This document shows, in pieces, positions 53,980 to 62,156 of a stretch of DNA of 64,000 bases (the first letter of the stretch is position 1; each line of letters starts with the position of its first letter). The position numbers were made by a program, and so were the translations under genes. The DNA comes from Paenibacillus lycopersici. Lineage in GTDB: Bacteria; Bacillota; Bacilli; Paenibacillales; Paenibacillaceae. Location: NCBI RefSeq assembly GCF_010119935.1, contig NZ_CP048209.1:327001-391000 (forward strand), read 5' to 3'. Under the pieces are notes generated by a model. That model ran no database searches and was not told the origin of the DNA. It saw nothing but the letters and a program-made list of their open reading frames with translations.

Positions 53980-55086
53980 ATGTTTATGTCGAAGTTCAAA
54001 CGATTTTCCATGCTGGCGGTCGCGCTGGTCGGGGCGGCTGCGCTGCTTGGCGCTTGCGGGAACAACAATAATGGGTCGAACGGCAATGCCGCGCAAGGGG
54101 GCGCAGCCGCACAGACGGATAATAAATCCGCGAATGATGCGTCCGCGGGCAACGCATCCAACAACGGTGCCAGCAACGGCGCGAGTGCGAACAACGGATC
54201 TGCGAATAAGGAAGCTGCCAACGAGGCTGCCAATGAAGCGGCTACCCGTATCGTACATACCGTTAAGGGCGATATTGAAATCCCGGCGAACCCGCAGCGT
54301 GTCGTAGCGGGCTACTATCACGGTACGCTGCTATCGCTCGGCATCCAGCCGATCGGGGGCAGCAAGGAGTGGTGGATGGGCAGCCCGTTCCTCAAGGAGA
54401 AGGAGGCCGCCATGACCGATATCGGGTCCCCTGCGTCCGTGGAGAAGGTCCTGTCGCTGAAGCCCGATCTGATCGTCATTAACGATACGCTGGCTGATGA
54501 ATACGACAGCTTGTCCAAAATCGCGCCGACGCTGTTCGTCGAATACGGTTCAACCAAGAACATTCACGAGGAAGTGCAGAAATTCGGGGAGCTGCTGAAC
54601 CGGAAGCAGGAAGCGGACGCTTGGCAGGCGGAATACGACAATAAGGCCGCGCAGGCCAGAGAGAAGCTCAAAGACAAGCTGAAGCCGGGCACGACGGCGG
54701 CGCTGGTCGAAATCGACGGCAAGACGCTTGCGGTCATGGGCGACAACTACGGCCGCGGCGGGGAAGTCATCTATAACGCGCTGCAATTCAAGGCGCCGGA
54801 TTGGATTCAGAAGAACGTCATCGACAACGGCGTGCAGTACCAGGAAGTGTCGATGGAGAAGCTGGGGGAAATCGCGAACGCGGACTATATCTTCCTCTCG
54901 AGCTACACCGAGACGACGGAGGAGCAGCTGAAGGCGCTGACGGACAGCAAGGTCTGGCAGAGCCTGCCGGCCGTCAAGCAGGGCCATGTCGTGCCGGTCG
55001 ATTACAAAACCTATTTCTACTTCGATCCCGTCTCGATTCTCGGCCAGATCGACACGCTGTCCGACAAGCTGCTGGAAATAAAATAG
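53980..55086 (+). CDS. Ferric-siderophore substrate-binding lipoprotein
   Basis: 368 aa. Signal peptide with lipobox LLGAC (Cys about residue 25), a 60-residue Asn/Ala/Ser/Gly tether, then the receptor (KGDIEIPANPQRVVAGYYHGTLLSLGIQPIGG, LSLKPDLIVINDTLADEYDSLSKIAPTLFVEYG). ATG at 53980 has GAGGGGAGC upstream; the frame from 53887 reads across the Fur boxes and is not used. A FhuD/FecB-family protein. It lacks permease genes of its own and likely shares those at 49653-51764. Confidence 0.92.
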   Translation: MFMSKFKRFSMLAVALVGAAALLGACGNNNNGSNGNAAQGGAAAQTDNKSANDASAGNASNNGASNGASANNGSANKEAANEAANEAATRIVHTVKGDIEIPANPQRVVAGYYHGTLLSLGIQPIGGSKEWWMGSPFLKEKEAAMTDIGSPASVEKVLSLKPDLIVINDTLADEYDSLSKIAPTLFVEYGSTKNIHEEVQKFGELLNRKQEADAWQAEYDNKAAQAREKLKDKLKPGTTAALVEIDGKTLAVMGDNYGRGGEVIYNALQFKAPDWIQKNVIDNGVQYQEVSMEKLGEIANADYIFLSSYTETTEEQLKALTDSKVWQSLPAVKQGHVVPVDYKTYFYFDPVSILGQIDTLSDKLLEIK

Positions 55087-55121
55087 TTGAGCCGACAGTG
55101 AATAACGAAGTAACGAAGAGC

Positions 55122-55165
55122 AAGCGCCAGTCACCGGAATCGATCCGGCGGCTGGCGCTTGTTCG
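55122..55165 (+). terminator. Terminator of the receptor gene
   Basis: AAGCGCCAG / CTGGCGCTT arms enclose CCGG/CCGG, followed by GTTCGTTG. Confidence 0.75.
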
Positions 55166-55220
55166 TTGCTTGCTCGTTCTATTGAAGGCTCGCGGCAGTC
55201 CGGCCGATCGCTGCCGGAGC

Positions 55221-56693
55221 CTACTTCTCCTGCCCGGCCATGCGGCTGAGCTCCGTTGTCAGCTGATCCAGCTGCAGGAAGCTGTTCATGACCTCGGCGA
55301 TACGGGCATCCTGCGTTCCCATGCTGCCGGCGATATCCTGGATGGCCTTCATGTTCTGGCCGGTGAGCGCCGCGATGACCGCCACTTGGTCGGCCATGCC
55401 GGCATAACGCAGATGCAGGTCGCCCGCGGCGTTCGCCACCTCCTCGGACTGGCGTTCGACCTCGCCCGAATTGCCGGCGATCGCCTGCAAGGCGGCCGCG
55501 ACCTGCATGGCTGCCGAACTGCTTTCCATGATAGCGGCCCGGCCGTGATCCACCTGCTCCGCGGCATCGCCGGCCTTCTCGCGGATCATCTCCAGAATCG
55601 TCTCGATTTCCTCGGTCGAATGCTGCGAGGATTCGGCAAGCTTGCGGATTTCGGCGGATACGACGCCGAATCCTTTGCCGTGCTCGCCGGCGCGGGCCGC
55701 TTCGATGGCGGCGTTCAGCGCGAGCAGATTCGTCTGCGCCGAAATATGCTTGATCGCCTCGACGATATCGCCGATCGCCGCCGTCTGCCCGCGCAGCTCG
55801 ATCATCAAGTCCGCGGACGCGCGAATCGTATCGCTGGCCTCATTCATCCGCTTCTCCAGCGTTTCGGCTTTGCCGCTGCCCTCATGGGACAGCTGCGCCG
55901 AGCTGGCGGACAGCTCCCGCATCTCCGTCGACAGGTCCGCAAGCGAAGCGACGGATTGCCGGGACATCTGCATCGACGCGCTGATATCCGTGACGTTGGC
56001 CGTCTGCGTCTCGATGCTGCCCGTAATATCGCCGAACGACGACGTCACTTCGCCCGAAATGGCGCTTGTGGCGGCGATGTTCGTTTTCAAGCCGGAACTG
56101 AAGGCATTCAGCGTGCCGAGCGAGCCTGCGACCCGGTCGACGATGGCCTGCGTGCGGTTCTTCTCCTGGATCGCGCTTTCGCGCTGGGCGAATACTTCGG
56201 TTTGCAGCCGCTCGCTGAACCGGGCGGAGGCATAGAGCGGCGCCGCGAACAGAACAAGATACATGAGGAGCGAGAACATGTCCTGATCGCCGAAGAGGTC
56301 GGCCGAATAAGGACTTAGGAACAGGTAAACCGTCATGCCCGCGCCCGAAACTGCCGAGAACGCGATAGGGCGGGAGTTGCTGTATAAAGTCATGATTCCG
56401 AGATTGACGTAGACCAGCAGGTACGTGCTCCAGATCGGTCCTGTCATAATCAGAAGCAGGGTCAGCACGGTCACGATGGCGGAGATCATGTACATGATGT
56501 AGCCGGACAGCCATCGTTTGAAGGTCAGCACCGTCGCGGCGGCGCCGGTGATACCGCCGACGAGCGATAGAATGACGATCGAACGCATAGGGGCGCCCGT
56601 TAGGACATCGACCGTGATGCCGAGCGCGAGCATCGCCCATATGATATAAACGAGTAATTTGTTGCGGCTGTGCAGCGTTTCTGATTGTTTCAA
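55221..56693 (-). CDS. Methyl-accepting chemotaxis protein without extracellular sensor
   Basis: 490 aa. Six hydrophobic segments fill about residues 14-165 ([20 protein letters not shown] first), with no long extracellular loop, then a cytoplasmic signalling hairpin whose tip [35 protein letters not shown] (about 336-370) is typical. There is no HAMP domain. It would sense inside the membrane or cytosol. TTG at 56693 is chosen (GGAG 12 bases up); TTG at 56711 has no ribosome site. No other che genes are near. Confidence 0.88.
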   Translation of the reverse strand: MKQSETLHSRNKLLVYIIWAMLALGITVDVLTGAPMRSIVILSLVGGITGAAATVLTFKRWLSGYIMYMISAIVTVLTLLLIMTGPIWSTYLLVYVNLGIMTLYSNSRPIAFSAVSGAGMTVYLFLSPYSADLFGDQDMFSLLMYLVLFAAPLYASARFSERLQTEVFAQRESAIQEKNRTQAIVDRVAGSLGTLNAFSSGLKTNIAATSAISGEVTSSFGDITGSIETQTANVTDISASMQMSRQSVASLADLSTEMRELSASSAQLSHEGSGKAETLEKRMNEASDTIRASADLMIELRGQTAAIGDIVEAIKHISAQTNLLALNAAIEAARAGEHGKGFGVVSAEIRKLAESSQHSTEEIETILEMIREKAGDAAEQVDHGRAAIMESSSAAMQVAAALQAIAGNSGEVERQSEEVANAAGDLHLRYAGMADQVAVIAALTGQNMKAIQDIAGSMGTQDARIAEVMNSFLQLDQLTTELSRMAGQEK

Positions 56694-57164
56694 GACAGAC
56701 CCACGCTCCAAGTAGTAGATTTTAGGAAGATCTTACCACATGGTCTATCGTTCGACAATCATGCGGGGGATTTTGTCGAATGGGGGGGACGAGGGCTGAC
56801 GGCCCGATGTCGCTGGTCTGCCCGGCCCTGCCGGTACCGTTAATGGCAGCCTGTTGAGAGCGTTCTGCAGCGAGTGGGGCAGTAGTTGACGCAGCGGACG
56901 GCGGTGGACGGGCCTCTGCTGCTGCAGCTCCGAGCGCCTCCACATTCTTGGCATGAGCAGCGCCGCTAAGGCGCCTTGTTAGTCCGTGCCCCATGCAGGC
57001 TATCCCTGCCACGGGGGAGAGCAGAGCGCAATACCGTAATTCGTGCGAAGCATGCGGGCTGTAGAGTTCGCTTATGTGATTGTAGGCGGGGAATGACGCT
57101 GCCGCGAGAAGCTGTAAGCTTAATTGCAGGGGATCCATACTCCAGCTGAAAGTTGCGTATCGCC

Positions 57165-57210
57165 AGTAGACTTGCAAAGAACCTCACACACCTGCTGCAG
57201 AATAGCAAAA
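57165..57210 (+). repeat. Leader of the second hairpin array
   Basis: AGTAGACTTGCAAAGAACC then CACACACCTGCTGCAGAA, matching the leader at 29648. The preceding stretch 56694-57160 shows no gene; it may contain the divergent decay of one. Confidence 0.65.
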
Positions 57211-57225
57211 ACGTCTTGGCTAAAT

Positions 57226-57690
57226 TTGAAAGCTGCCATTCGGTCAGCATTACCCGCCGCAGACCGGCAAAAGTGTCGATAAAGTTGTCATTCGAGCAGC
57301 TTTACCTGCCGCAGACCGGCAAAAGTGTCGATAAAGTTGTCATTCGGGCAGCTTTACCTGCCGCAGACCGGCAAAAGTGTCGATAAAGTTGTCATTCGAG
57401 CAGCTTTATCCGCTGCAGACTGGCAAAAATACAGATAAAGTTGTCATTCGAGCAGCTTTATCCGCTGCAGATTGGCAAAAGTGTCGATAAAGTTGTCATT
57501 CGGGCAGCTTTACCTGCCACAGACCGGCAAAAGTGTCGATAAAGTTGTCATTCGAGCAGCTTTATCCGCTGCAGACTGGCAAAAATACAGATAATGTTGC
57601 CATTCGGGCAGCTTTATCCGCTGCAGATTGGCAAAAATGCCGATAAAGTTGTCATTCGGACAGCTTTACCTCCCTCAGACAGCGTATCGC
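57226..57690 (+). repeat. Module B second locus: 52-bp hairpin tandem array, about nine copies
   Basis: Units at 57226, 57278, 57330, 57382, 57434, 57486, 57538, 57590 and 57642 (partial). AAAGTTG pairs with CAGCTTT (one G-U), and TGCCG with CGGCA, at the positions where locus 1 has CAACTTT and CCCG/CGGG. Period exactly 52. Confidence 0.92.
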
Positions 57691-57715
57691 TAGTTATTCG
57701 TGGGGGAGTTAGCAC

Positions 57716-58330
57716 AGGGTGCACCTCGTTGCTCGAATCAGCCGATATTCCTCAATGAAGTGCACGAGGTACACCACGTGGCAGTAGCTTTGCAAAGAGC
57801 CTGCCACGAAGCGTGGAAAAACTTTATAACCAATGAGAGCTCTCTTGAGGCGTGATTGCGCGAACGCCGACGAAAGGAGAGTTCCCCACTTGGAAATGTA
57901 GTGTGTAAGGATTTTTGCAAGTCTGCTGGGCCGGGGCCAGTTGGGCGCCGGAATCCTGCCTTTGGGCACTTTTACGGGCGGTCGAGAACAGTTGGCCGCT
58001 AGGGGCGCTGAATTTCTGCCTTTGGGCAGCTTTACAGGCAGCCGGGGCCAGTTGGGTAACCACATGGCTCGAATCTGCCGGGATTTCGCCAATGTAGTGT
58101 ACGGAGTGCACCACATTGGCTCGAATCCGCCGAAATCCCGCGAATGTAGTGCACGGGATGCGCCACATGGCTTGGATCCGCCGTGATTTCGCCAATGTAG
58201 TGTACGGAGTGCACCACATTGGCTCGAATCCGCCGAAATCCCGCGAATGTAGTGCACGGGATGCACCACATGGCTCGGATCCGCCGCCGAGATCCAGCCA
58301 ATGTAGTGTACTAGGTACACCTCTTGGTTC
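57716..58330. repeat. Modules A (inverted) and D: more ~52-bp repeats
   Basis: 57930-58050: inverted module A (CAGTTGG copies at 57938, 57989 and 58049; TGCCTTTGGGC). From 58091 to 58330: module D, unit about 52 bp, AATGTAGTG at 58091, 58143, 58194, 58246 and 58300, with CCAATGTAGTG / CACCACATTGG hairpin arms. Two degenerate D-like units lie at 57716-57785. Confidence 0.8.
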
Positions 58331-58540
58331 GAATTCGCGAGTCCCGACGGGCAGCCCGCGAGTCCATAAGGTCTGTTCCGCCCCATTGAATGCGGCGGAA
58401 GCCCGGGTGCTTCCGGCGGCCGATTCCCGGAATTCGCGAGTCCCAACGGGCAGCCCGCGAATTCGTACGGTCCATTCCGCCCATTGAATGCGGCGGAAGC
58501 CCGGGTGCGCTTCCGGCGGCCGCCCCCGGAATTCGCGGGC
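58331..58540. repeat. 99-bp tandem duplication
   Basis: GAATTCGCGAGTCCC begins at 58331 and 58430, and GAATTCGCGGGCAC starts a third partial copy at 58529. Copy 1 and 2 are highly similar. It runs to the stop of the DapA-like gene. Confidence 0.85.
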
Positions 58541-58554
58541 ACTCCCATCGCAGG

Positions 58555-59436
58555 CTACAGCTCCCGCAGCGTTTGCGCCAGCTTCGCTTGAAGAGCGGGC
58601 GAGACGGGCATCAGCGGCAAGCGCAGCGTATCGGACGCGATTATGCCTTGGGCGGCGAGCAGCCATTTGAGCGGCGCGGGGTTCGATTCCTCGAACAGCA
58701 GCCGGATGAGCGGGAGCAGGGCGCCGAACGTCCTCTCCGCCTGTTCGGCGCTGCCGCCGCGAATCTGCCGGTACACGCGGACGAACGCGTCCGTCCGCAC
58801 GTTGGCCGACGCGAGCATCCCGCCGGCCGCGCCGAGGCGCAGCATCGCGAGGAAATCCGCGTCCTCCCCGCACAGGACCGGCTTACCGGTGCGCGCGGCC
58901 AGCGCTTCGAGCAGCTCCGTTCCGCCGGAGCTGTCCTTCAGGCCGATGACCCCGTCCAGCGCCAGAATGGACGCGGCCGTGTCCGGCTGCAGACGCACGC
59001 CCGTCCGGGAAGGAACTTCGTACGCGATGACGGGCAGGCCCGTCTCCGATGCCCGCCGGAAGTGCTCGACGATGCCGGCCTGCGACGGCTTGCTGTAGTA
59101 CGGTACGACGACGAGGGCGGCATCCGCGCCAAGCCTTCGGGCCAGCTCCGTTCGCCGTACGGTCGTCCGCGTGTCGTTGGTGCCGGTGCCGACGATAATC
59201 GGAAGAGCGTGCCCCGTCTCCGCCATGACAGCTCTGGCGCGAGTAACTAAGCGTTCGACCTCTTCCCAGGCTGCCGTAGGCGACTCGCCGGTCGTGCCGT
59301 TGATGACGATGCCTTGTATGTCATGCGCGAGCAAATGCCTGACATAACGGTCGAAGGACGCCTCGTCGAGCGCTCCGTCTTGCGTGAACGGCGTTGCCGC
59401 CGGGACGAAAATCCCCTGTAATTCCGCTGCTTTCAT
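58555..59436 (-). CDS. Dihydrodipicolinate synthase (DapA)-family lyase
   Basis: 293 aa TIM-barrel Schiff-base lyase. GIFVPAATPFTQDGALD start, GTTGESPTA (Thr pair), the Tyr in IAYEVPSRTGV (usual form YNVPGRT, so E and S replace N and G) and the Schiff-base Lys in GLKDSSG. C-terminal NPAPLKWLL resembles the DapA-type end. A true DapA or a relative acting on another keto-acid; the altered YNVPGRT makes me unsure. A divergent LysR-type gene starts 121 bp away. AAAGGTG precedes ATG. Confidence 0.85.
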   Translation of the reverse strand: MKAAELQGIFVPAATPFTQDGALDEASFDRYVRHLLAHDIQGIVINGTTGESPTAAWEEVERLVTRARAVMAETGHALPIIVGTGTNDTRTTVRRTELARRLGADAALVVVPYYSKPSQAGIVEHFRRASETGLPVIAYEVPSRTGVRLQPDTAASILALDGVIGLKDSSGGTELLEALAARTGKPVLCGEDADFLAMLRLGAAGGMLASANVRTDAFVRVYRQIRGGSAEQAERTFGALLPLIRLLFEESNPAPLKWLLAAQGIIASDTLRLPLMPVSPALQAKLAQTLREL

Positions 59437-59503
59437 ACGATCCGCACCTTTCGTGATGGAGTTGCAGCTTCACTATAGCATGGCGCATGGGCATCGGAGT
59501 TAT

Positions 59504-59519
59504 CTATAATAAATGATAG
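59504..59519. promoter_or_regulatory. LysR-type operator candidate between DapA-like and LysR genes
   Basis: CTATAAT-AA-ATGATAG, a near palindrome (one mismatch), 68-83 bp before the DapA-like start and 38-53 bp before the LysR start. Confidence 0.5.
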
Positions 59520-59556
59520 TTGGAATCAATATTAATGATGATTGGGCGGTGTGAAC

Positions 59557-60456
59557 ATGGATTTGGTGTACTTGCAAACCTTTCGCGAAGTAGCGCTTCG
59601 CCAGAGCTTCACCCGGGCCGCGGAGGAGCTTGGCTATGCGCAGTCCAGCGTGACGACCCAAATTCAGAAGCTGGAGAAGGCATACGGCGTGGAGCTGTTC
59701 GAACGGTTCGGCCGGGGGCTGCGGCTGACGTCGGCGGGGGAGGAGCTCCTCAAGCTGGCCGTGCAGATGCTGGACTTGTACCAGGAATCGAAGGAGCGGC
59801 TGGCCCGCCAGGGCGGAGGAACGCTGTCGATCGGGACGATCGATTCCGTCGCGTCGTATTGCCTCCCGCCGTACGTGCAGGCCATGCGGCGGGCGTATCC
59901 CGAGCTGACGATTCGGCTGCAGCCGGATCGCGAGGACGTCATCGTCCAGCAGGTCCGGGAAGGCGAGCTGGACGCGGGGCTGCTGCTCGCCGGCGCGTCT
60001 GCCGATCCGCAGCTGGCATGGCGCGCGTTCCGGGAGGAGCCGCTCGTGCTCATTGCGAATCCGCGGCATCCGCTGACGCGGCTGAACATTGTCGGGCTGG
60101 AGGAGCTGGCCGGCATGGAATGGTTCATGAGCGAAGCGAGCTGCAATTACCGGCTGATGCTGGAGAAGGTGCTGCGGGCCAATGCCGTCCCGTTCCGCAT
60201 CGGTCTGGAACTGGGCAATCCCGAGGCCATCAAGCGCTGCGTGATGGCCGGCGACGGCATTGCGCTGCTGCCGCGGATGGCGGCGGAAGAAGAGATCCGC
60301 CGCGGCGAGCTGACCGCGCTGCCTTTCGCCCATCCCGAGATTCGGCTGGCGCTCCAGCTGGTGATGCATCCGAAGAAGTGGATTTCGCGCGCGCTGCGCG
60401 AGTTCATCGACCGGCTGCAGAGCGGAAGCGCCGTGCCAACAGAGGGAGGCGGCTGA
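59557..60456 (+). CDS. LysR-family transcriptional regulator
   Basis: 299 aa. N-terminal HTH SFTRAAEELGYAQSSVTTQIQKLEKAYG (about residues 17-44) and effector domain LSIGTIDSVASYCLPPY, VREGELDAGLLLAGA, VMAGDGIALLPRMAAEEE. Divergent from the DapA-like gene, which it likely regulates. ATG at 59557 is preferred over 59542 because MDLVYLQTF is the family start. Confidence 0.9.
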   Translation: MDLVYLQTFREVALRQSFTRAAEELGYAQSSVTTQIQKLEKAYGVELFERFGRGLRLTSAGEELLKLAVQMLDLYQESKERLARQGGGTLSIGTIDSVASYCLPPYVQAMRRAYPELTIRLQPDREDVIVQQVREGELDAGLLLAGASADPQLAWRAFREEPLVLIANPRHPLTRLNIVGLEELAGMEWFMSEASCNYRLMLEKVLRANAVPFRIGLELGNPEAIKRCVMAGDGIALLPRMAAEEEIRRGELTALPFAHPEIRLALQLVMHPKKWISRALREFIDRLQSGSAVPTEGGG

Positions 60457-60619
60457 TTATCGCCCGGGGGCGGCGAGTGCCGGTCGTGAGAATCGAGCGC
60501 GCCGCTGACGCTCGCCGGCGCCTTGAATGCGAGGCTGCCATGTCCGGGCCTTCGATCAAGCCGAGCGCGCCGCGGTCCGATCGGATCGAGCCCGCATGCC
60601 GCCGCGGCCTCGTCTATCC

Positions 60620-61084
60620 TCATTCAACCGTCTCATGCAGTTCGAACGTATGCATGAAGCGCTTGATGATTTCATCCACGGCCTTCAGTTCGCCGCTGAC
60701 GATTTCCTTGATGATGCCCATGTCGGGATCGTTCAACTGCGCGCGCAGAACGTCGCGCTTGACGCGCAATTCCTCCAGAAACGCGACCGCGCGGCCTCGG
60801 CGGAACGTCTGGGCGCCTTGGTAATGTCCTCCCCGTCCGTGACCGTGGCCGCCATGCCTGCCGCGGCCGCCATGTTCGTCGTGCTCGCCGTGACGATGCC
60901 CTCTGCCCCGGTGTCCGTGCCGCAGGCCGTTCATATCCGGCATCGAACCTCTGCCTTCAACCGCCGCCTCGCTTGCCGGGCTGCGCCCCTCGTCTTCCCG
61001 GTCGAATCCGCGCTCGTCTTCCCGCTGAAATCCGCCGTCGTCGTTACGGTCGTTGTCCGGCTGGCCGTTATCCTGATTGGTCAT
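60620..61084 (-). CDS. His/Gly-rich protein with conserved C-terminal helical domain
   Basis: 154 aa. N-terminal half is charged and contains a His/Gly/Arg-rich tract (HGHRGRGHRHGEHDEHGG, about 58-85) able to bind metal. C-term (RRGRAVAFLEELRVKRDVLRAQL, EIVSGELKAVDEIIKRF) is a helical pair seen in short proteins next to or fused with PadR-type regulators of Bacillales. ATG at 61084 follows GGAGG. Two GTATAC palindromes lie upstream. No function is proposed. Confidence 0.75.
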   Translation of the reverse strand: MTNQDNGQPDNDRNDDGGFQREDERGFDREDEGRSPASEAAVEGRGSMPDMNGLRHGHRGRGHRHGEHDEHGGRGRHGGHGHGRGGHYQGAQTFRRGRAVAFLEELRVKRDVLRAQLNDPDMGIIKEIVSGELKAVDEIIKRFMHTFELHETVE

Positions 61085-61107
61085 ATGAATACCTCCATTA
61101 TGATTTT

Positions 61108-61160
61108 GCATACACATGTATACAGTTCTTATTTTAATCGATAGGTATACATTTGTATAC
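61108..61160 (-). promoter_or_regulatory. Two GTATAC-type palindromes upstream of the His/Gly-rich gene
   Basis: GCATACACATGTATAC (61108-61123, near palindrome) and GTATACATTTGTATAC (61145-61160, near-perfect palindrome), centres 37 bp apart. Typical of a GntR/PadR/MarR-type regulator. Confidence 0.6.
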
Positions 61161-61291
61161 AGCCAAATCGATTTTTTATCTTTCCATTATGCTTGTTAGA
61201 CGGGGCGGGCAAGGAGCGTGCATCTGAAGGCCGATATTTGGCGTCCACGGGTGGCATACTAGCCGCAAATAACCAGGAAAGGAAGATCGGC

Positions 61292-61885
61292 ATGCGGCGT
61301 ATGATCGCCTTCGTCTTCTTGCTGCTGCTGCTGGCTGTCTCATTCCCCGCATCGGTGCATTCTTCGGCTCCGGCTAAATATCACCCCGACGACGGCTACC
61401 ATCAATACATCCGCTGGATCGGCGCGGCGAGAGAGGCGGCGAGACAACGTTACCCGAATGCTTCCATGGTCGATCTGCTGTACGTCGGCTGCAAGTCGGA
61501 ATGGCCGTCGCCCAAGCAATTCGTCTATAAATTCTGGATGCGGGAAGCCGGCAGGGAATTCGGCGTATACGTGACGGTCGACACGGCGGATAGCCCGAAG
61601 CGGGCGCATGCTTCGCTCGTCGAGAGAGCCGATGCGCTTATTCCGGCCTACGGGCGATGGGGGCGCTATGCCGCCGACGCCACGAAGGGCAGATATCCGG
61701 ATGCGGAAATTCGCGGGTACAAACCGTTCGGCTGTTCGTGTTTGAGCAAGCAGGCATCAAGGCAGGCTTTTCGCTTCTGGATCGTGCGCGGCGGCCGCAA
61801 TGAGGTGCTGCTGGTGTCGGTAGACTACGACGTTCGGACGGGCAAGCCGCTGTCAGTGGCGTTCGAGCCGTTCCGCGGCTTCTGA
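61292..61885 (+). CDS. Secreted protein with two DUF3889-like domains
   Basis: 197 aa. Signal peptide 1-22. Two similar halves: REAARQRYPNASMVDLLYVG then FWMREAGREFGVYVTVD (about 30-100), and ADATKGRYPDAEIRGYKPFG then FWIVRGGRNEVLLVSVDYD (about 115-190). Each resembles the single-domain DUF3889 secreted proteins of Bacillales. Function unknown. ATG at 61292 has AAAGGAAG 8 bases upstream; the frame from 61193 lacks a ribosome site. Confidence 0.75.
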   Translation: MRRMIAFVFLLLLLAVSFPASVHSSAPAKYHPDDGYHQYIRWIGAAREAARQRYPNASMVDLLYVGCKSEWPSPKQFVYKFWMREAGREFGVYVTVDTADSPKRAHASLVERADALIPAYGRWGRYAADATKGRYPDAEIRGYKPFGCSCLSKQASRQAFRFWIVRGGRNEVLLVSVDYDVRTGKPLSVAFEPFRGF

Positions 61886-61948
61886 ACCGCATGGCGCGCG
61901 TGAACGGATGCGGGTCTCCGCGCGAAACAGGGCACGGCGTCATTGGGC

Positions 61949-62150
61949 GTTCATCCCTGCCGCATTTGTACGGCCTCACCGGGGAGGCGCTCGTCCCTGC
62001 CGCATTTGTACGGCCTCGCCGGGGAGGCGCTCGTCCCTGCCGCATTTGTACGGCCTCGCCGGGGAGGTGCTCGTCCCTGCCGCATCCGAACGGCCTCGCC
62101 GGGGTCGCTCGTCCCGGCTACATCCGTACGGTATCGCCGAGGCTCCCTTA
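61949..62150 (+). repeat. 40-bp minisatellite, about five copies
   Basis: Unit CGTCCCTGCCGCATTTGTAC + GGCCTCGCCGGGGAGGCGCT. Copies 1-4 are close; the last is shorter and drifts into the LysR gene's end. Confidence 0.85.
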
Positions 62151-62156
62151 TTCCGG

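Noticed and set aside
56694..57160. Possible decayed gene
   Set aside because: No frame with family motifs; the stretch is only noted as gene-free.
57709..58873. Open frames of 279 and 349 aa on the minus strand
   Set aside because: They read through repeat modules A and D and the end of the DapA-like gene; repeat-derived only.
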